From Saccoglossus kowalevskii (lineage: Eukaryota > Hemichordata > Enteropneusta > Harrimaniidae): 19,243 bases of DNA. Location: assembly GCF_000003605.2 (NCBI RefSeq), contig NW_003114463.1:203562-222804 (forward strand), read 5' to 3'. The notes under the pieces are model-generated. The model was given only the letters and a program-made list of their open reading frames with translations, was not told the origin of the DNA and did no database searches. The position numbers were made by a program, and so were the translations under genes. Below are positions 1-9,432 of this stretch, piece after piece (within the stretch, counting starts at the first letter, position 1; the number at the start of each line of letters is the position of its first letter).

Positions 1-179
1 TTAGTTTGGGGTAAAAATCTGTTCATATTAATTCCCTAATAAGCATAATAATTCATAATTTTTTGGTTCTAATCACATTTCAATTAAACTTGGAGACATA
101 GATTTTCTGTTACATTACGCAGACCTCATTAGTTTTACACTCAAATCTGGTCATATTAATTTTCTGATTTGCATAATTA
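1..179. repeat. Imperfect direct duplication, 128-bp offset
   Basis: The segment at 1-50 recurs at 129-179. Positions 15-32 and 143-160 match at 17 of 18 bases, and the preceding TTAGTTT is shared at exactly the same offset of 128. The flanks drift in sequence, so this is an old local duplication or two units of a degenerate repeat. The shared CATATTAAT core is A+T-rich and of a kind common in dispersed invertebrate repeats; that family link is inference. It lies upstream of the first recognised exon of the + strand gene and is therefore probably intronic. Confidence 0.6.
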
Positions 180-344
180 GTTTTCAGCTAAGTAATTTCG
201 AATTATATTTAATGTGTCTCCAATACTCTCAGCACATGGGAGTTCTTTCTAAGCTTTCTTTGATTTTAAACTGTGTAATTAAAATATTGGTCATTTTGAT
301 ACCTGTAATATACGCAAGTACCCCGGTATATATACGTTAATATA

Positions 345-362
345 CTAATAGAGCAAATACGG
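345..362. repeat. 18-bp motif shared in inverted orientation with 8255-8272
   Basis: Read on the minus strand, this motif is CCGTATTTGCTCTATTAG. It matches positions 8255-8272 on the plus strand at 17 of 18 bases; homology stops abruptly on one side. A chance match of this length in 19 kb is unlikely even in A+T-rich DNA, so it is probably the end of a dispersed repeat present twice in opposite orientation. No full element can be delimited at either site. Confidence 0.5.
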
Positions 363-408
363 AAAAATGAAAGAAATTATTGTAATCATGTTCTACAGCT
401 TTGTTAAT

Positions 409-429
409 TCATATCATGACATGATATGA
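409..429. repeat. 21-nt near-perfect palindrome
   Basis: Two 10-bp arms (409-418 and 420-429) are exact reverse complements around a single central A. The core reads ATATCATG-A-CATGATAT. It could be a binding site for a dimeric factor, a cruciform-prone site or chance. Position alone does not assign a function. Confidence 0.5.
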
Positions 430-790
430 CATATAAATCAACTTGTTTTTGAGCAACAACAAACCCAGGCTAGGAGAATGACTCAATAGTTATAGATATA
501 TCGGCACAGATAGCACACTCAAGATTGTTACAGTGTTTTAAAATTCCTCAATATTTTGTACATGTACCGGTACCGTGGCAGGTAACTTTCAATTTTTCAC
601 CAGCACTTTAGTAGAAAGTGTTATTAGCCACTATTGCTATTGTATCTCAAGTGCATTCCTAGCTGTATCATTTAGAGAAAAAATGAATCTCCCACTTTCA
701 GATCAGGTGACAATTTGTTTGTGGATGAAATAAGGAAAACTGGTGTTGTTGAATATCTCTTAAAAATAACCTTGACACTTGTTATTTCAG

Positions 791-895
791 GACCACCACC
801 TCCAGGTATGCCACCCCCGGGCATGTTTCCCCCTCCTCCTCACATGAGAGGACCGTTTGATGGATCAATGCCACCAAGACCTCCTCAATTCAATG
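791..895 (+). CDS. Penultimate exon of a proline-rich protein (unidentified)
   Basis: This 105-bp internal exon is bounded by a TTTCAG acceptor (AG at 789-790) and a GTGAGT donor starting at 896. It starts and ends in phase 1, so its removal would keep the frame. It encodes about 35 residues made almost only of Pro, Gly, Met and a few Arg, Phe, His and Asp, including PPPPGMPPPGM, FPPPPHM and MPPRPP. Such tails occur in spliceosomal and RNA-processing proteins (for example the PPGM repeats of SmB/B') and in WW-, GYF- or EVH1-domain ligands. FPPPP matches the core of the known Ena/VASP EVH1 ligand, but this does not identify the gene. I do not recognise the family; low complexity makes any name unsafe. 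The rest of the protein lies left of the window. Confidence 0.72.
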
Positions 896-2099
896 GTGAG
901 TATGTAAACATTGTCTTAGCACTTTACTGTATTGATACCATTATTAACCTGGCCAACAAGCGAGAATTGTTAGTGGTAGTCGCTGTCCCTACCACATTGT
1001 GTTTGATGCATGTAACGCATGTAAAACTGTTTATTTACACAAAAATCGAACACTCTGCATGATGAACACCACCCATTAGGTGTATTTATAAAGTATCCGC
1101 GATACCTTTTGATATTGTTGTGCTACAGAAGTATAGTTTATGATGTGATAGTTATGCAATAGCGTACAATGCGCAGGACAGTATTTTTAGTGAAACCGGT
1201 TGCCACACAGTGTGCGTTAGAATTTTGTGTAAACAATGTATTTTGTACCTTGTGACATGGGACTTGCATCCAACATGATACACAGCATGCTGACCGGCAT
1301 ACAGCTTTGGTGAGGAAAAAACACAAAAATCGGGGTATAATCACAGGTGCCATTGCCCTGAATGATAAAAGGCACTGTTTCTTTATACTTTCGTCAGAAC
1401 AGTATTTGATTTATTTGTCGTTAATTCACTGGTGACGGATCACGTTTTATTTAAAAACTGACAGTACACAGTACCTTCGTAGGTACTTCTCAATTCGATG
1501 GAAAACTTTTGTTCAGTTTATCTGTGTAGTAGATCTTGGAATTCAAATGTGACCGTTGCAGAGAAACCCAATGTAGTGTAGTGTCCTTCATTGACGTTAT
1601 TTACAAAACTTCAACAGACACGCAAAACCCTTCTGTAATTTGGTTTTATTGTGATTTTACAATTCTATTTGTGTTTTTGTATTTATACCCATCAAATGAT
1701 TAGTTAAGCAGTATATATAGTAACATATAGGATGATTTTATATTGTTCAAGAAGCTCGGAAAGCGTAATTTCTTTATTTGGTAGGAGAGGGTCTTAGCTG
1801 ATTTAATTTACTGAAATTCATGCTTGGTCGAAAATGTTCGAAAAGAAATTACAAAGCAACATGGATGAACATCAAAGAAAATACACAGCACGAACATTTC
1901 AGTTGAACACACATTAGTTACAATTAACAATGTTGTAATATCCATCAAGTCGCATATCAAATATGCAACATTGTGAGATTGTCCCCTGTCACTGGTCGAA
2001 TGGAATACAATATTAAAAATTGTCGTACATGATGCACATTAAATGTATGATGTAATGTTTATGCTATGTACAACTTTTTTACCTTATTGCATTTTGCAG
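896..2099 (+). other. Last intron of the proline-rich gene
   Basis: This 1,204-bp intron runs from GTGAGT at 896 to a TTTTGCAG acceptor ending at 2099. It joins two phase-1 exon ends, so the Gly codon is restored across the junction. I see no additional exon in it: the ORFs inside are short, A+T-rich and lack family resemblance. No tandem repeat or clear mobile element was noticed. Confidence 0.7.
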
Positions 2100-2197
2100 G
2101 ACCTCCGCGTGGTGGAATGCGTCCAGGAATGAGACCCCCACCTCCACCTAGATCATTCCGACCAGCAGCGCCACCACCACCACCGCCAAGACAATGA
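2100..2197 (+). CDS. Terminal coding exon of the proline-rich protein
   Basis: The exon starts right after TTTTGCAG and continues the frame of exon 791-895. It encodes about 32 residues, GPPRGGMRPGMRPPPPPR followed by SFRPAAPPPPPPRQ, then TGA at 2195-2197. The shared GPP-start, Pro/Gly/Met/Arg composition and matching intron phase show that both exons belong to one reading frame. The C-terminus carries PPPPPR and PPPPPPR runs of the type bound by WW or GYF domains, which would suit a splicing or mRNA-processing role; this is inference from composition. No transmembrane segment or folded domain is visible. The identity stays open because only the disordered tail is in the window. Confidence 0.75.
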
Positions 2198-3133
2198 AGA
2201 TGACCATCAAGACAGGAGCCTTTCGCCACAAGAAAATCTGGATCCATGATATTTTACTGCCACCTACGTAAATCATATTTGGATGCGCTGACCTGTCACA
2301 TGTAAACAATACCTAGACAGACACATGGAAATCATTTCTGGCAATATCAATATCCTTAAGCACTGTATCTATACTAATTCAAGCATTGGACTAAAGTGAA
2401 AGGCCAACATTTAGTTTTACTGTGGCTGTAAGAAAGAATGGATTGGCAATATTGCAGTATGAGACACTGTTTTTGGTAATGGTGTAGCTGTATTGCTTAC
2501 AATGTAGCCATTGCGTCCTGGGGCGATACTTTGTGTAACCCAGCTATTTTGTTAGGAAAACAATTTCTCACACTGCGATGTTGGCGATCTTTCTTGCGGT
2601 CACAGTAAAATTGACGTCTCTAGCAGTTTAGCGATATTTCACCATGGTAACAAAAAATATACTTGGTAATGTGCTTTAGTTTTAATTTTGTAGAATTTTA
2701 AAGTTTATATATTAAACAGACTGGGAAATTCCATTTTTTTTGTTCTCACAACCAGGAAATTAATAATTTTGAAAAGTATGAAATACTTTTCATGGTGATA
2801 ACAGGTTTTTCCCATTCACGCTTGTCACTATATGAACATAGTATTTTTATCAGCGCCAGCAACTAAAAAAAAATGTTTTAAAAATGACGCCTAAATACCA
2901 ATCTTCACTGTATGCCATGTGATCTCACTTATTATTCCATGTTTACTTGGGTTGGTTTGTTTACTCGATATTCATTTTTGTCAGAAAATAATATGGCTTA
3001 TGGCCCTTTAACTTTGAGTGAACTTTGGAAACGAAAACAGATTTCATTACTATTAAGAATATGTCAAGTTATTTAGTTTAAGTACAAATGTATTTAATAA
3101 ATTTCACAATAAAAGAGTAACTTTGTTTATTCT
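2198..3133 (+). other. 3' UTR of the proline-rich gene
   Basis: The stretch after the stop is A+T-rich, has no long ORF, and ends at two overlapping-range polyadenylation signals (3096-3101 and 3108-3113) followed by a T/G-rich element (TTCTGTGTTATTTC, about 3130-3143). The exact cleavage site is inferred to lie about 15-25 nt after the second signal. This gives a 3' UTR of about 0.93 kb. Confidence 0.55.
3096..3113 (+). terminator. Twin AATAAA polyadenylation signals
   Basis: Two canonical AATAAA hexamers lie at 3096-3101 and 3108-3113, on the coding strand of the proline-rich gene. A T/G-rich downstream element follows at about 3130. This is the best candidate for the 3' end of that transcript; weaker A+T-rich matches occur elsewhere in the region. 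Confidence 0.6.
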
Positions 3134-3360
3134 GTGTTATTTCATGGCACTGCATACAACAATTGACCAAACTTCATGAAAACATGTGATATCTCACTGA
3201 TATAATTGTGATTCCAGTTTTTCAATTCAATCGCTATAAATATACAAAGATATCACAGATTTTCCAGTCTTGATGTTGATTACCTCTCAACAGCGTGCCA
3301 TCATTTTTACTGTATCTGCTTCCAACGATGTAAGGAAATGTGAATTTTTTTTTTAACCTC

Positions 3361-3387
3361 GCAACCCAGTGCACCATGTTGGGTTGC
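3361..3387. repeat. Perfect 8-bp-stem hairpin beside the MITE-like element
   Basis: GCAACCCA at 3361-3368 is the exact reverse complement of TGGGTTGC at 3380-3387, with an 11-nt loop. It sits 4 bp before the MITE-like element that starts at 3392 and shares an ACCCAGT/TGGGTT theme with it, so it may be part of a larger or nested insertion. Confidence 0.5.
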
Positions 3388-3391
3388 AAAA

Positions 3392-3598
3392 TACTGTAAA
3401 ATTACAAATTTTCACTGGGTTTAAATTTCACTGATTTCGCATTTCAGGCATATTCAGTGGGTTTTAAATTCACAAAATTCATTTAGATAATGCGTTCTAT
3501 GCTCAGTTTTACATATTCACTAGGTTTTAATTTAGCGTTTTCCAAGTCAGCGAAATAAGCAAAATTAAAACCCAGTGAATGATAACCTTTTTACAGTA
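3392..3598. mobile_element. MITE-like palindromic element with TA-flanked TIRs
   Basis: The ends are perfect 10-bp inverted repeats: TACTGTAAAA at 3392 and TTTTACAGTA at 3598. If the outer TA is the duplicated target, the TIR core is CTGTAAAA, as expected for a non-autonomous Tc1/mariner-type element. Similarity continues inward for about 50 bp per arm: TTCACTGGGTTT with nearby ATTTCGC occurs at about 3411-3440, and its reverse complement at about 3550-3580. Two further degenerate copies of the CACTGGGTTTTAAATT motif lie inside (about 3457 and 3518). The element is about 207 bp long and encodes nothing. The family assignment rests only on the TA target and end structure. Confidence 0.7.
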
Positions 3599-5322
3599 AT
3601 ATTACAGTGCCAGCAAGAAACCTTCGCTTTACCTTTAGAAAAACATTTATAAATAATTGCCCTCAGTTTTTATTAGCTCTCGTGAAACGGAGCTTATGTG
3701 TTACCGGTGTCTATGATGCTGTGATGCTGTGACTAAAATTTGTACCACTGATAACTCAAGATCTACAATTTCAATACAAATGAAATTTAGCACGCAGCTA
3801 ATATATGATGAGTAGATATGCTGATTAGATTTTGGTGCAATTCCCATGCATATTAATTAGTTAATTATTGCATTAATTAACTTATAACTTAGTGGTCTTT
3901 GAAATTTCTGAACAAATATGGGTGAGTAGCCTAATTTGCACCCTGCTATAACATATTCTGTTGCAAAAATACTGGTAATATTTCATTGGAAGGTCTGAAA
4001 ATTTGTGAGTTTTAGTATATAATGATTTAATATGTCATGATGGATGTTATTTGAGCAGATACAGCGACTAAAAACATCAAATGTATGCGAGTATGGGAGT
4101 ACACATGCGCAGTTACAAGAATGACGCAGCCATTTCTTTAGTTTGAAGAAAAAGCAGGACCCTTTCTGATTTTCATAAACGCAAGTTTAATTTCACTTTG
4201 TGCGTCATATTCAACACCGGGACGAATGGTCTGGGGTATCATTAAACAAAATCAAAGTCAGAATCCCGTACAACTTTCTGCCTATGTTGATTTCGCAAAT
4301 GTGCTCACTGTTAGCAAAAGCTAACACATACGTGACAACTGCTGCGATAAAAAACAACCAGGTGGTGTCACAAATATCACAAAATACTAGATGTAGCCCA
4401 AACCTCTGGAAAAATTAACTTGAAATGAATAAATTGTATGTTTTTCCGTAAAGAAAATGAGAGTATGGTATCTCTATACAAGCAGCTGTTTTTACAGTGA
4501 TAGTGCCCTCACATGTTTATTTCAGATTTTGTCTATTACAGTTAACTTTCAGTGTCCTTTGTTTACAAGTATAGTGTCCTCACATGTTTTTCAAAATGCC
4601 CATATCAAAATCTAGTGTTTTCATATATGTCATAGTTTCTCTGACATCTTGATCAATTTTATTGATATTTGGTAAAAGTATCGACCTACATGCAATTCCA
4701 TTCACTTATTATGCAAAGCCTATACTACCTATACTTGTTCTGATCACACAGAAGCTATTTACAGTTCAACTTTGATTAAAATATGTAATTATTCAAATTA
4801 AAGTGTTAGCTGATTGGATGATGTTTAAATTGCTCATTAATATTAATATTATGGTTCACCGAAACCTGAAATGTTTTGTCGTTCAATGACCCATGCATTG
4901 ATGAAATTAGTCAATGCATGGTTTCACATTCTGCTTTGGGTACACGACCAAGTTACAATGTATGTTAGACTAAAAATAAATGTTTCAGCCTTCGCACCAC
5001 CCTCAACAAATTGTAGGTTAATCTATTTTTCTACTTATTTCGCCACGGAACAGTGCCCTCTGTTAACGAATTGATGAAAACTGCAAAATTTATGTTCTAT
5101 AAAATATTGTAGCAAAAAAAAAAAAAAAAAAATCCCCTCAACAACCAGAAACACCCCCCTATGCAGGAAACAAAAAAGAAACTGGTGTATTGTCAACTTC
5201 AAATCGCCATGTGTTTGAAGGATACCCAGATGCTGAAAACTCAATCTTTATATAGGTTTCTTAAATGCTGCATTTCAAATGCTAGAATTCAAATGGTATT
5301 GTGCCATCATTGGTTCTAATTA
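3599..5322. other. Intergenic, repeat-like A+T-rich DNA without a gene
   Basis: No convincing coding region is seen. The stretch at about 3675-3900 (from CTCGTGAAACGGAGC through a doubled GATGCTGT and a CATATTAATTAG-type tract) reads like a dispersed-repeat consensus, but no ends could be defined. A 72-codon ORF at 4200-4418 has no recognisable family and is not called. An A19 run is at 5114-5132. Confidence 0.5.
5114..5132 (+). repeat. A19 homopolymer
   Basis: This is an uninterrupted run of 19 adenines followed by TCCCC. It might be the tail of a plus-strand retroposon. I could not find a tRNA-like head or a target duplication upstream that would prove it. Confidence 0.6.
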
Positions 5323-5662
5323 TTTTTTTTTTTTGGTACCAGGTGACAGTTCCAGACATTGAATGTCACTGTTGTCTCTCCTGACTTTTATTTTTGTATG
5401 TGCAAATTTCAAGTGCTAGTGCTGACACATTCATGTTTGGGACTACATGACAGGGCTGCGTGGCCATCTTTCGATCAAATGGCAATTTTAATGCGCTATC
5501 CTGACATCAACCAGGCTTAGTTGAACACAAGCACCTGCAGACCTTAACCAAGGTTCCCCCAATGTCGTTAGTGAATGATGTTCAGCCCAAGGTAGGAATT
5601 GAACTTAGATCTACTGATCACAAGTTTTATGCAACAACCACTATGCTACCAAGTGACCAGTA
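5323..5662 (-). mobile_element. Full-length tRNA-derived SINE with 12-nt TSD
   Basis: On the minus strand the element begins near 5662 with a tRNA-like head. An RNA polymerase III A box, TAGCATAGTGG (5648-5638), is followed about 33 bp later by a B box, AGTTCAATTCC (5605-5595). This fits the TRGCNNAGYNGG / GGTTCGANTCC consensus and spacing. About 270 bp of non-coding body follows, ending in a run of 12 A (plus-strand T run 5323-5334). The flanks form a target-site duplication: GTTCTAATTATT at 5313-5324 and GTTCTGATTATT at 5663-5674, 11 of 12 identical. Head, tail and TSD together identify a complete LINE-mobilised SINE insertion. The TSD mismatch and B-box decay suggest moderate age. The parent tRNA and any conserved central domain could not be named. 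Confidence 0.85.
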
Positions 5663-6370
5663 GTTCTGATTATTCTACATTATTCAATCAACTCATTTTG
5701 AATTAATGGGCACATTATGGGTGTAGACGGTGTTTATCACTCTTGAGGCCAATGTTGAATTTTTCAAGAACGTGTTCAAGCTGTGCAATTCACTGTATGA
5801 AAAATCTTTCTTTCTGTGCAGTCTGTCTCTGATCATTAGCAACCCATTAAGACACATCAGTGGTCTGTTATGACCCTTGGCTATTGGATAATCAGATGGT
5901 GCTGCCTCAATTCGATCCCAATCAACATGTTGTGTACTTCACACAGGGGAGTCAAAAACTGAACTGTTGTATTCATACATATCAAATGAATAGTTAGTAT
6001 GGCAGGCAGTCCTCTGTCAAACAGAAATCCTCAAATCAATTTTTGATAAGACGCGTGTGAAACATGTAGATATCACTCTGTTAAAGCTGTCTAATCCTAG
6101 TAAAACATTAATAAATTTTATATTTAAATGCAGAGCGAGTGTTTTGGTCTTTATATTTGTTCTCATTAAATTCATAACTGAATGTTTATTAGAATCTGAA
6201 AAGCTCCACATGCAATATTTAAATTATCCATATTATACCTGCATTTCGAAGGAGTCATCCACATTCAAATAGATTTCCGCATTAACAGATAACAATGATA
6301 GTCAGAGAATTGTGCAACTAATCATAATCCCCAGATGAACAGATGTCATCTTGGAGAGTATTGAATAGTC

Positions 6371-6415
6371 TTGGGTTGGGTTGGCGTGGCGTGGCGTGGC
6401 GTGGTGTGGTGTGGC
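6371..6415 (+). repeat. Pentanucleotide microsatellite (TTGGG/GTGGC/GTGGT), 9 units
   Basis: Nine consecutive 5-bp units read TTGGG, TTGGG, TTGGC, GTGGC (three times), GTGGT (twice) and GTGGC. The G-rich strand stands out sharply from the A+T-rich surroundings. The variants change in blocks, as expected from slippage followed by point mutation. Confidence 0.85.
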
Positions 6416-8254
6416 TGAAAGGAAAATCACTCTTTTTCTTTTTACAATTCACTTCATGTTTTATTTCCTATCAAAATATCAAGGTATTTTTTGTTGACAG
6501 AATGAAACCAAGTATCAGATTTTGTCTATTAAAGTATTTACAATCCCAGTTGACAAAAAAAAAAGATGTACAAAAAATCTGTTGTAAACATACACATTAT
6601 TATTAACACATTGAGGGGGGAGTGAAATGTGAAAACTCTGTATTTTACAAGTTAAAAATAAAGACTATGTACTCAACATATAGTGTCTCATAAATATTTC
6701 CAATTTTGAGTCTGGCCATTTATGTTTCGGAAAAAGATGAGGGCATATAAACGTAACATTCAAAAAATACAGTGTTATCTTTCCACTGTTGTTGGTCAAT
6801 GTGAATAAATATTGTCACAAACTGATGCCACGTTTCAGCAATGATTTATATACTATTTACACAACATTATACAAGCTCAAAAACACCACACTATGTCACA
6901 CTGTTTGGCCAGACGTTTCATCACAAAAAAGAAAATACACCTTTTGTTTTCCCCCCTACCCTATATTCCTGTAACAAACTGCATCACAACTGTTTCTAGG
7001 AATGAGTTCACTTTTTAAAAAAAAAAGTTCTCAAAATGAAATCGCTTTTGATTTCATTGTTAACGTCATACACTGCATTAGCAGAATAAAAAGTCTACAA
7101 TCAGTAGTTACATAACTGATGTGGCTGGTTAAAACCAAAACAAAGATGGCAGCCTTTTTTTAAAGCTGCATTTCCACTCTCTGTGGCAGCCACAATGCAT
7201 GTAGGGTTTAAACCAACCAAGAAAATTGTATTTTTTTTTCAATATAGCAGTGTTTAAATCACTAGTGCTACATAGCAAAGTACACTCTCTCCAAAATTTG
7301 AAAATTTGTCTTCGAGAAAACGATACCTTGAAATTATTATTACACACGTTATATACGTCATTAGGGGCCCCATATGGACCATGACGTGGTGAGACAGATG
7401 CTATACACAATGATGTTACCTTTATAAAAGTTTTTGAAGCTTTTGACGAGCAGGTTAATTTGCGTCTAGAATATTGACAGCCGTAACACAACAATTCAAC
7501 AAGACAGCAGACATGGCAGGTTTTGAACGACCAAATAACAGAAAATTAGAAGAGCTTTCAACCAATTGTTGTCGACAATACAACTTCAAAATGTGCTTCA
7601 TTTCAGTATCACATGACCAGTTGTGATATCGCAGTTGATATAGCATGTTGAATATCACTTGATATAGGGTTCAGAACTGTAAACACATCATCCAACAGTG
7701 CTTTTTATTATTTAAATTTATCTCATTAACCAGATTTTGCCAAGATTGGGCAATAATTATGCCAATGATCAAAAAACAACGGCGGCAACTGCATGAATAT
7801 ATACAAGTATCGCAAATAAAGCACAATTTCAAATTGAATCGTTTTTGCAATTGGCCATGTGATTAAAAGCAGACATTCGGATATCACTTAATCATATTTA
7901 TGACAGCTATATAAATAAGGCGAAAGCTTCGGCGGTGGTACCATCATTGACTCGCGTTGCTATTATCTGGGTATCTGCCCACAAATTTCCCCCACCCATA
8001 ACATTGATTGCAGAGACAGAGAAATGCGTGGTTTTGCACCCATCCCAATTTTCCAGATATTTGAGGCAATCGTAAATATTAATTGTCTCCATGTGTGTAA
8101 AAAAGTGTGACTTACTTCAGAATGGTTTCAAAATTGTTATGAACAGAATATGGATAATGAACTTCACTGTCTATGAATTCCTAAAATACACAGCACAGAG
8201 ACATAAAAGCTAGAAATGCGTGCATTGGCATGTGATGTTCTGGCAAGTGTAATA

Positions 8255-8272
8255 CCATATTTGCTCTATTAG
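8255..8272. repeat. Second copy of the CCRTATTTGCTCTATTAG motif
   Basis: It matches 345-362 in inverted orientation at 17 of 18 bases. Downstream come AGAAGCGCATTTTC and AAAAGCGAATTAG, two similar GCG-containing blocks. This suggests the terminus of a dispersed repeat with subterminal repeats; the family is not known to me. Confidence 0.5.
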
Positions 8273-8779
8273 AAGCGCATTTTCAATAAAAGCGAATTAG
8301 CCTGTACTGGATTTTTGAAATACGACTTTTTATGACAATAGACACACCTCTGTCATTTATGTAAGCACATGCACTATTAAAAAAACAAATATGATATTTC
8401 AGAAAAGAAGTTCATGTTCATTCCCCTGGATAGTTACCCAGATAAATATGGGTGAAAACAAAGTAATGCAAGTACAATGGATACTTGGGATTGACCACAA
8501 TAAATATGTTATTCTTTGCAAGGTACAATTCTTAATAATAAACAATATGAACAGTAGAGACTGGCAAATAATACCAGAGATACTTTCACTTCAATAAGGT
8601 CACTTATTTTCAAATGTAAATTAAGTAGTGTCAGTGTACAGTTACAGTCGAGTTGTATCCCTCAGTAAGTGCAGCAAATTATATTCTATTTTAGACAGTG
8701 GACATGTGGATTTGCTGCCAAGGCTAACATCCTGAATATCCACTGCTTCCTTGTCTCTCTACATTGGATTATTCTATAG

Positions 8780-9365
8780 ATTTTCCCAACAGAAGGTATT
8801 CCCAGGTTCATAGTGTCGGTATTCCCTGGTGTTTCAGGGTTATCCATAGTGGCGGCATTCCCAGGTATTCCAGGGATAACCAGTGTTGGTATTCCCAGGC
8901 ATTCCAGGGTTATCCACAGTGTTGGCATTTCCAGGTATTCCAGGGTTTATCCACAGTGTTGATATTCCCTGGTATTCCAGGGTTTCCCATAGTGTAGCTA
9001 CTCCCTAGTATTCCATATTTGTGATATTCCCTGGTATACAATTTTGGCAATACTCTTGGGTTATACACAATGTCAGTATTTCCTGCAATTCCAAAGTGGT
9101 GGTACTTCACGTTGGTGACATTCCCATTAGTCCATACAGGCATATTCCAAGGTCATCCCTAACTTCAATATTTCATGGCATTCCACGTCCGTGATATTCT
9201 CCCAAAGTCATACTGGCAGTATTCCAGAACCATCCATAACATCGCTATTTTGTGGTATTCCAAGTTGGCGATATTCTCCAATTGCCATACATACAGATAT
9301 TCCTGAGTATTCAATATTCCTGAGTCACCATTATTCCCCGATGCCAGCGATATTCCTGATATCTA
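8780..9365. repeat. 36-bp-period minisatellite, decaying rightward
   Basis: Units built from TATTCCCAGG-TATTCCAGGG-TTATCCACAGTGTTGG repeat with starts near 8820, 8856, 8890, 8926, 8963 and 8999, giving a period of 34-37 bp. From about 9000 to 9365 the units become degenerate but keep the spaced (G)ATATTCC blocks. Because the period is near a multiple of three, ORFs open on both strands; these are artefacts. The array ends about 70 bp from the spen stop codon, so it lies in or just beyond the spen 3' UTR. Confidence 0.85.
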
Positions 9366-9424
9366 CATGCGATACATGCATATCCAGAACGCACGTCTCC
9401 AAATAATCCTCACTTTCATATCTT

Positions 9425-9430
9425 TTTATT
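9425..9430 (-). terminator. AATAAA two bases after the spen stop
   Basis: Plus-strand TTTATT at 9425-9430 is a canonical AATAAA on the minus strand, starting two nucleotides after the TGA of spen (9435-9433). If used, it would give a 3' UTR of only about 20-30 nt. Spen transcripts usually have longer 3' UTRs, so this may be a minor or unused signal. Confidence 0.3.
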
Positions 9431-9432
9431 AC

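Larger units (their letters stand above)
180..790 (+). other. Probable intron of the proline-rich gene (3' part)
   Basis: No coding sequence is convincing here. The stretch ends in a pyrimidine-containing TTATTTCAG acceptor whose AG is at 789-790, directly before the proline-rich exon. The upstream exon, which must donate one base of a split Gly codon (intron phase 1), was not found and presumably lies left of the window. Apart from a short palindrome (409-429) and a motif shared with 8255-8272, the sequence is plain A+T-rich DNA. Confidence 0.55.
5675..8779. other. Gene-poor region, possibly including distal spen 3' UTR
   Basis: No convincing coding region was found. Minus-strand AATAAA signals occur (plus-strand TTTATT near 6184, 6460 and 7703), so the spen transcript could extend into this stretch, but no single signal stands out. 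Contents noted are a TGGNN pentamer array (6371-6415), a motif shared with 345-362 at 8255-8272, and one 61-codon minus-strand ORF (7907-8092) discussed as a finding. The rest is A+T-rich DNA with short homopolymer runs. Confidence 0.45.

Noticed and set aside
4200-4418. 72-codon plus-strand ORF
   Set aside because: It has no homology I recognise, and it lies in repeat-like DNA without splice or promoter context.
5035-5244. Minus-strand ORF with FFFFF
   Set aside because: It reads through the A19 homopolymer; composition is a by-product of the tract.
5580-5662. Possible functional tRNA gene on the minus strand
   Set aside because: A and B boxes are present, but no cloverleaf with a clean acceptor stem was found, and the sequence continues into a SINE body with poly-A and TSD.
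5860-5925. Second tRNA-like segment (TTCGATCCC box)
   Set aside because: The B-box-like match is good, but the A box is poor and too close, and no tail or TSD was seen.
7129-7494. 121-codon minus-strand ORF
   Set aside because: It is rich in Cys/Lys/Phe from A+T-rich DNA, has no domain pattern and is probably chance.
8686-9143. Overlapping ORFs on both strands with GIPG-type repeats that look collagen-like
   Set aside because: The minisatellite period is near a multiple of three, which opens frames on both strands. The units vary in length by 1-3 bp and there is no splice or start context.
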